Source of the DNA: Pseudorhizobium tarimense
GTDB taxonomy: Bacteria; Pseudomonadota; Alphaproteobacteria; Rhizobiales; Rhizobiaceae
DNA length: 64,000 nucleotides
Assembly (NCBI RefSeq): GCF_022968135.1
Contig: NZ_JALJRA010000007.1
Location: 1-64,000, forward strand
Reading direction: 5' to 3'
This document shows, piece after piece, positions 63,416-64,000 of the stretch. Position numbers and translations under genes: made by a program. Position 1 is the stretch's first letter. Each line of letters begins with the position of its first letter. The notes under the pieces are model-generated. The model ran no database searches and had not been told where the DNA came from. It saw only the letters and a program-made list of their open reading frames with translations.

Positions 63416-64000
63416 ATGCAGTGGCAGGACGAAGCGATCATCATCGGTGTGAAGCGGCATGGCGAAACGAGCGTTGTGGCCGAGGTGATGACACGTAGCC
63501 GCGGCCGCCATCTTGGCCTCGTGCGCTCCGGCCGCTCGCGCACCATGCAGCCCGTCCTGCAGCCCGGCAATCGGGTCGAGGCGGTATGGCGTGCGCGGCT
63601 CGATGAGCATCTCGGCGAATTCAAGCTTGAGCCAGTGAAGCTGAGAGCGGCCCGGCTGATGGAAACGGCGACCTCCGTCTATGGCGTCCAGGCTATGGGG
63701 GCGCTGCTGCGGCTCCTGCCCGAACGGGACCCGCATCCGCATCTCTACGAGGCTTTGGACGTGATCCTCGAGACGATGGACGATCCGGCCGACGCAGGAG
63801 AGCTCTTCATCCGCTTCGAGCTCGCCATCCTCAACGACCTCGGATACGGGCTGGATCTGGCGGAATGCGCCGCGACGGGAGTGCGCGACGACCTTCTCTA
63901 TGTCTCCCCGAAGAGCGGTCGCGCGGTTTCGGCGGCAGCCGGCGCGCCCTATGCGGACCGGCTTCTCGCGCTTCCGCCTTTCCTGAAGGAAGGTGCCAGA
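63416..64000 (+). CDS. recO: DNA repair protein RecO (3' truncated by window end)
   Basis: 195 codons visible. N-terminal OB fold: [69 protein letters not shown]. Then the helical and Zn-less C-terminal domain ([50 protein letters not shown]). Acts in RecFOR loading of RecA on SSB-coated gaps. The usual position after era supports the call. The end is outside the window. Confidence 0.95.
   Translation, partial: MQWQDEAIIIGVKRHGETSVVAEVMTRSRGRHLGLVRSGRSRTMQPVLQPGNRVEAVWRARLDEHLGEFKLEPVKLRAARLMETATSVYGVQAMGALLRLLPERDPHPHLYEALDVILETMDDPADAGELFIRFELAILNDLGYGLDLAECAATGVRDDLLYVSPKSGRAVSAAAGAPYADRLLALPPFLKEGAR

Noticed and set aside
1..64000. CRISPR arrays, rRNA operons, prophage structural genes
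   Set aside because: No regularly spaced repeats, no rRNA sequence and no capsid, tail or terminase genes were seen on either strand.

Overview
The window looks like a chromosomal segment of an alphaproteobacterium of the Rhizobiaceae (Sinorhizobium/Ensifer/Rhizobium/Agrobacterium/Shinella group). The evidence is the conserved rhizobial order slt - dapA - smpB - membrane protein - NYN protein - rpoZ - rsh - acpS - lepB - rnc - era - recO at the right end, a RopA-type porin with the usual rhizobial N-terminus, a Sel1-like small protein, a DUF2147 protein and a DUF3563 protein. The species cannot be fixed by eye.

Layout. 1-7 kb: tail of an IS1182-type transposase, a DUF2147 secreted protein, a Sel1-like protein, a HisC-like aminotransferase with a decayed LysR gene beside it, a PilZ-like protein, a ferredoxin-NAD(P) reductase, an HpcH/HpaI aldolase and a serine tRNA (anticodon GCU). 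7.0-25.3 kb: an 18.3 kb integrated element. It starts in the 3' end of the tRNA-Ser gene, carries a tyrosine integrase just inside, and ends at an exact 18-bp copy of the tRNA end (25277-25294). Two GTACCCA boxes 12 bp apart lie near each end. Cargo and transfer genes are: a one-TM protein convergent with a HEPN/zinc-ribbon protein, an unknown two-gene unit, a translationally coupled five-gene transfer operon (MobV-like relaxase, acidic-tail protein, DotA/TraY-like membrane protein, tiny membrane protein, periplasmic protein), a leftward set of small unknown genes, a fused restriction-modification enzyme (type ISP/IIG-like) and a 470-aa protein with a helix-turn-helix. No T4SS ATPase, core complex or coupling protein is present, so the element looks mobilizable but not self-transmissible.

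25.3-29.8 kb: a TetR - MFS exporter - cupin module surrounded by broken pieces of at least five IS families (IS481, IS3, IS630, IS256, IS5). 29.8-36.0 kb: a coherent catabolic locus (M19 dipeptidase, TRAP transporter DctM/Q/P, LysR regulator and a divergent enolase-superfamily enzyme). 36-43 kb: a decaying stretch with remnants of a phosphoethanolamine transferase, an FAD-linked oxidase, a PAS chemoreceptor, an ECF sigma factor, an ArsR regulator, a YeeE/DUF6691 protein and a TauE/SafE permease, among which an intact GH15 glycosidase and a receiver protein survive. 43.5-44.7 kb: porin and terminator. 45-50 kb: more remnants (IS110, probable group II intron 5' part, two inverted copies of one IS3-family element, IS5) plus two small secreted proteins. 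50-64 kb: the conserved housekeeping core.

How the parts work together: the right end is vertical core (cell wall turnover, lysine synthesis, trans-translation, RNA polymerase omega, stringent response, acyl carrier protein activation, protein export, RNA processing, ribosome assembly, DNA repair). The left half is accessory, dominated by a tRNA-targeted mobilizable island whose most unusual trait is a lone DotA/TraY-like component inside its mobilization operon.
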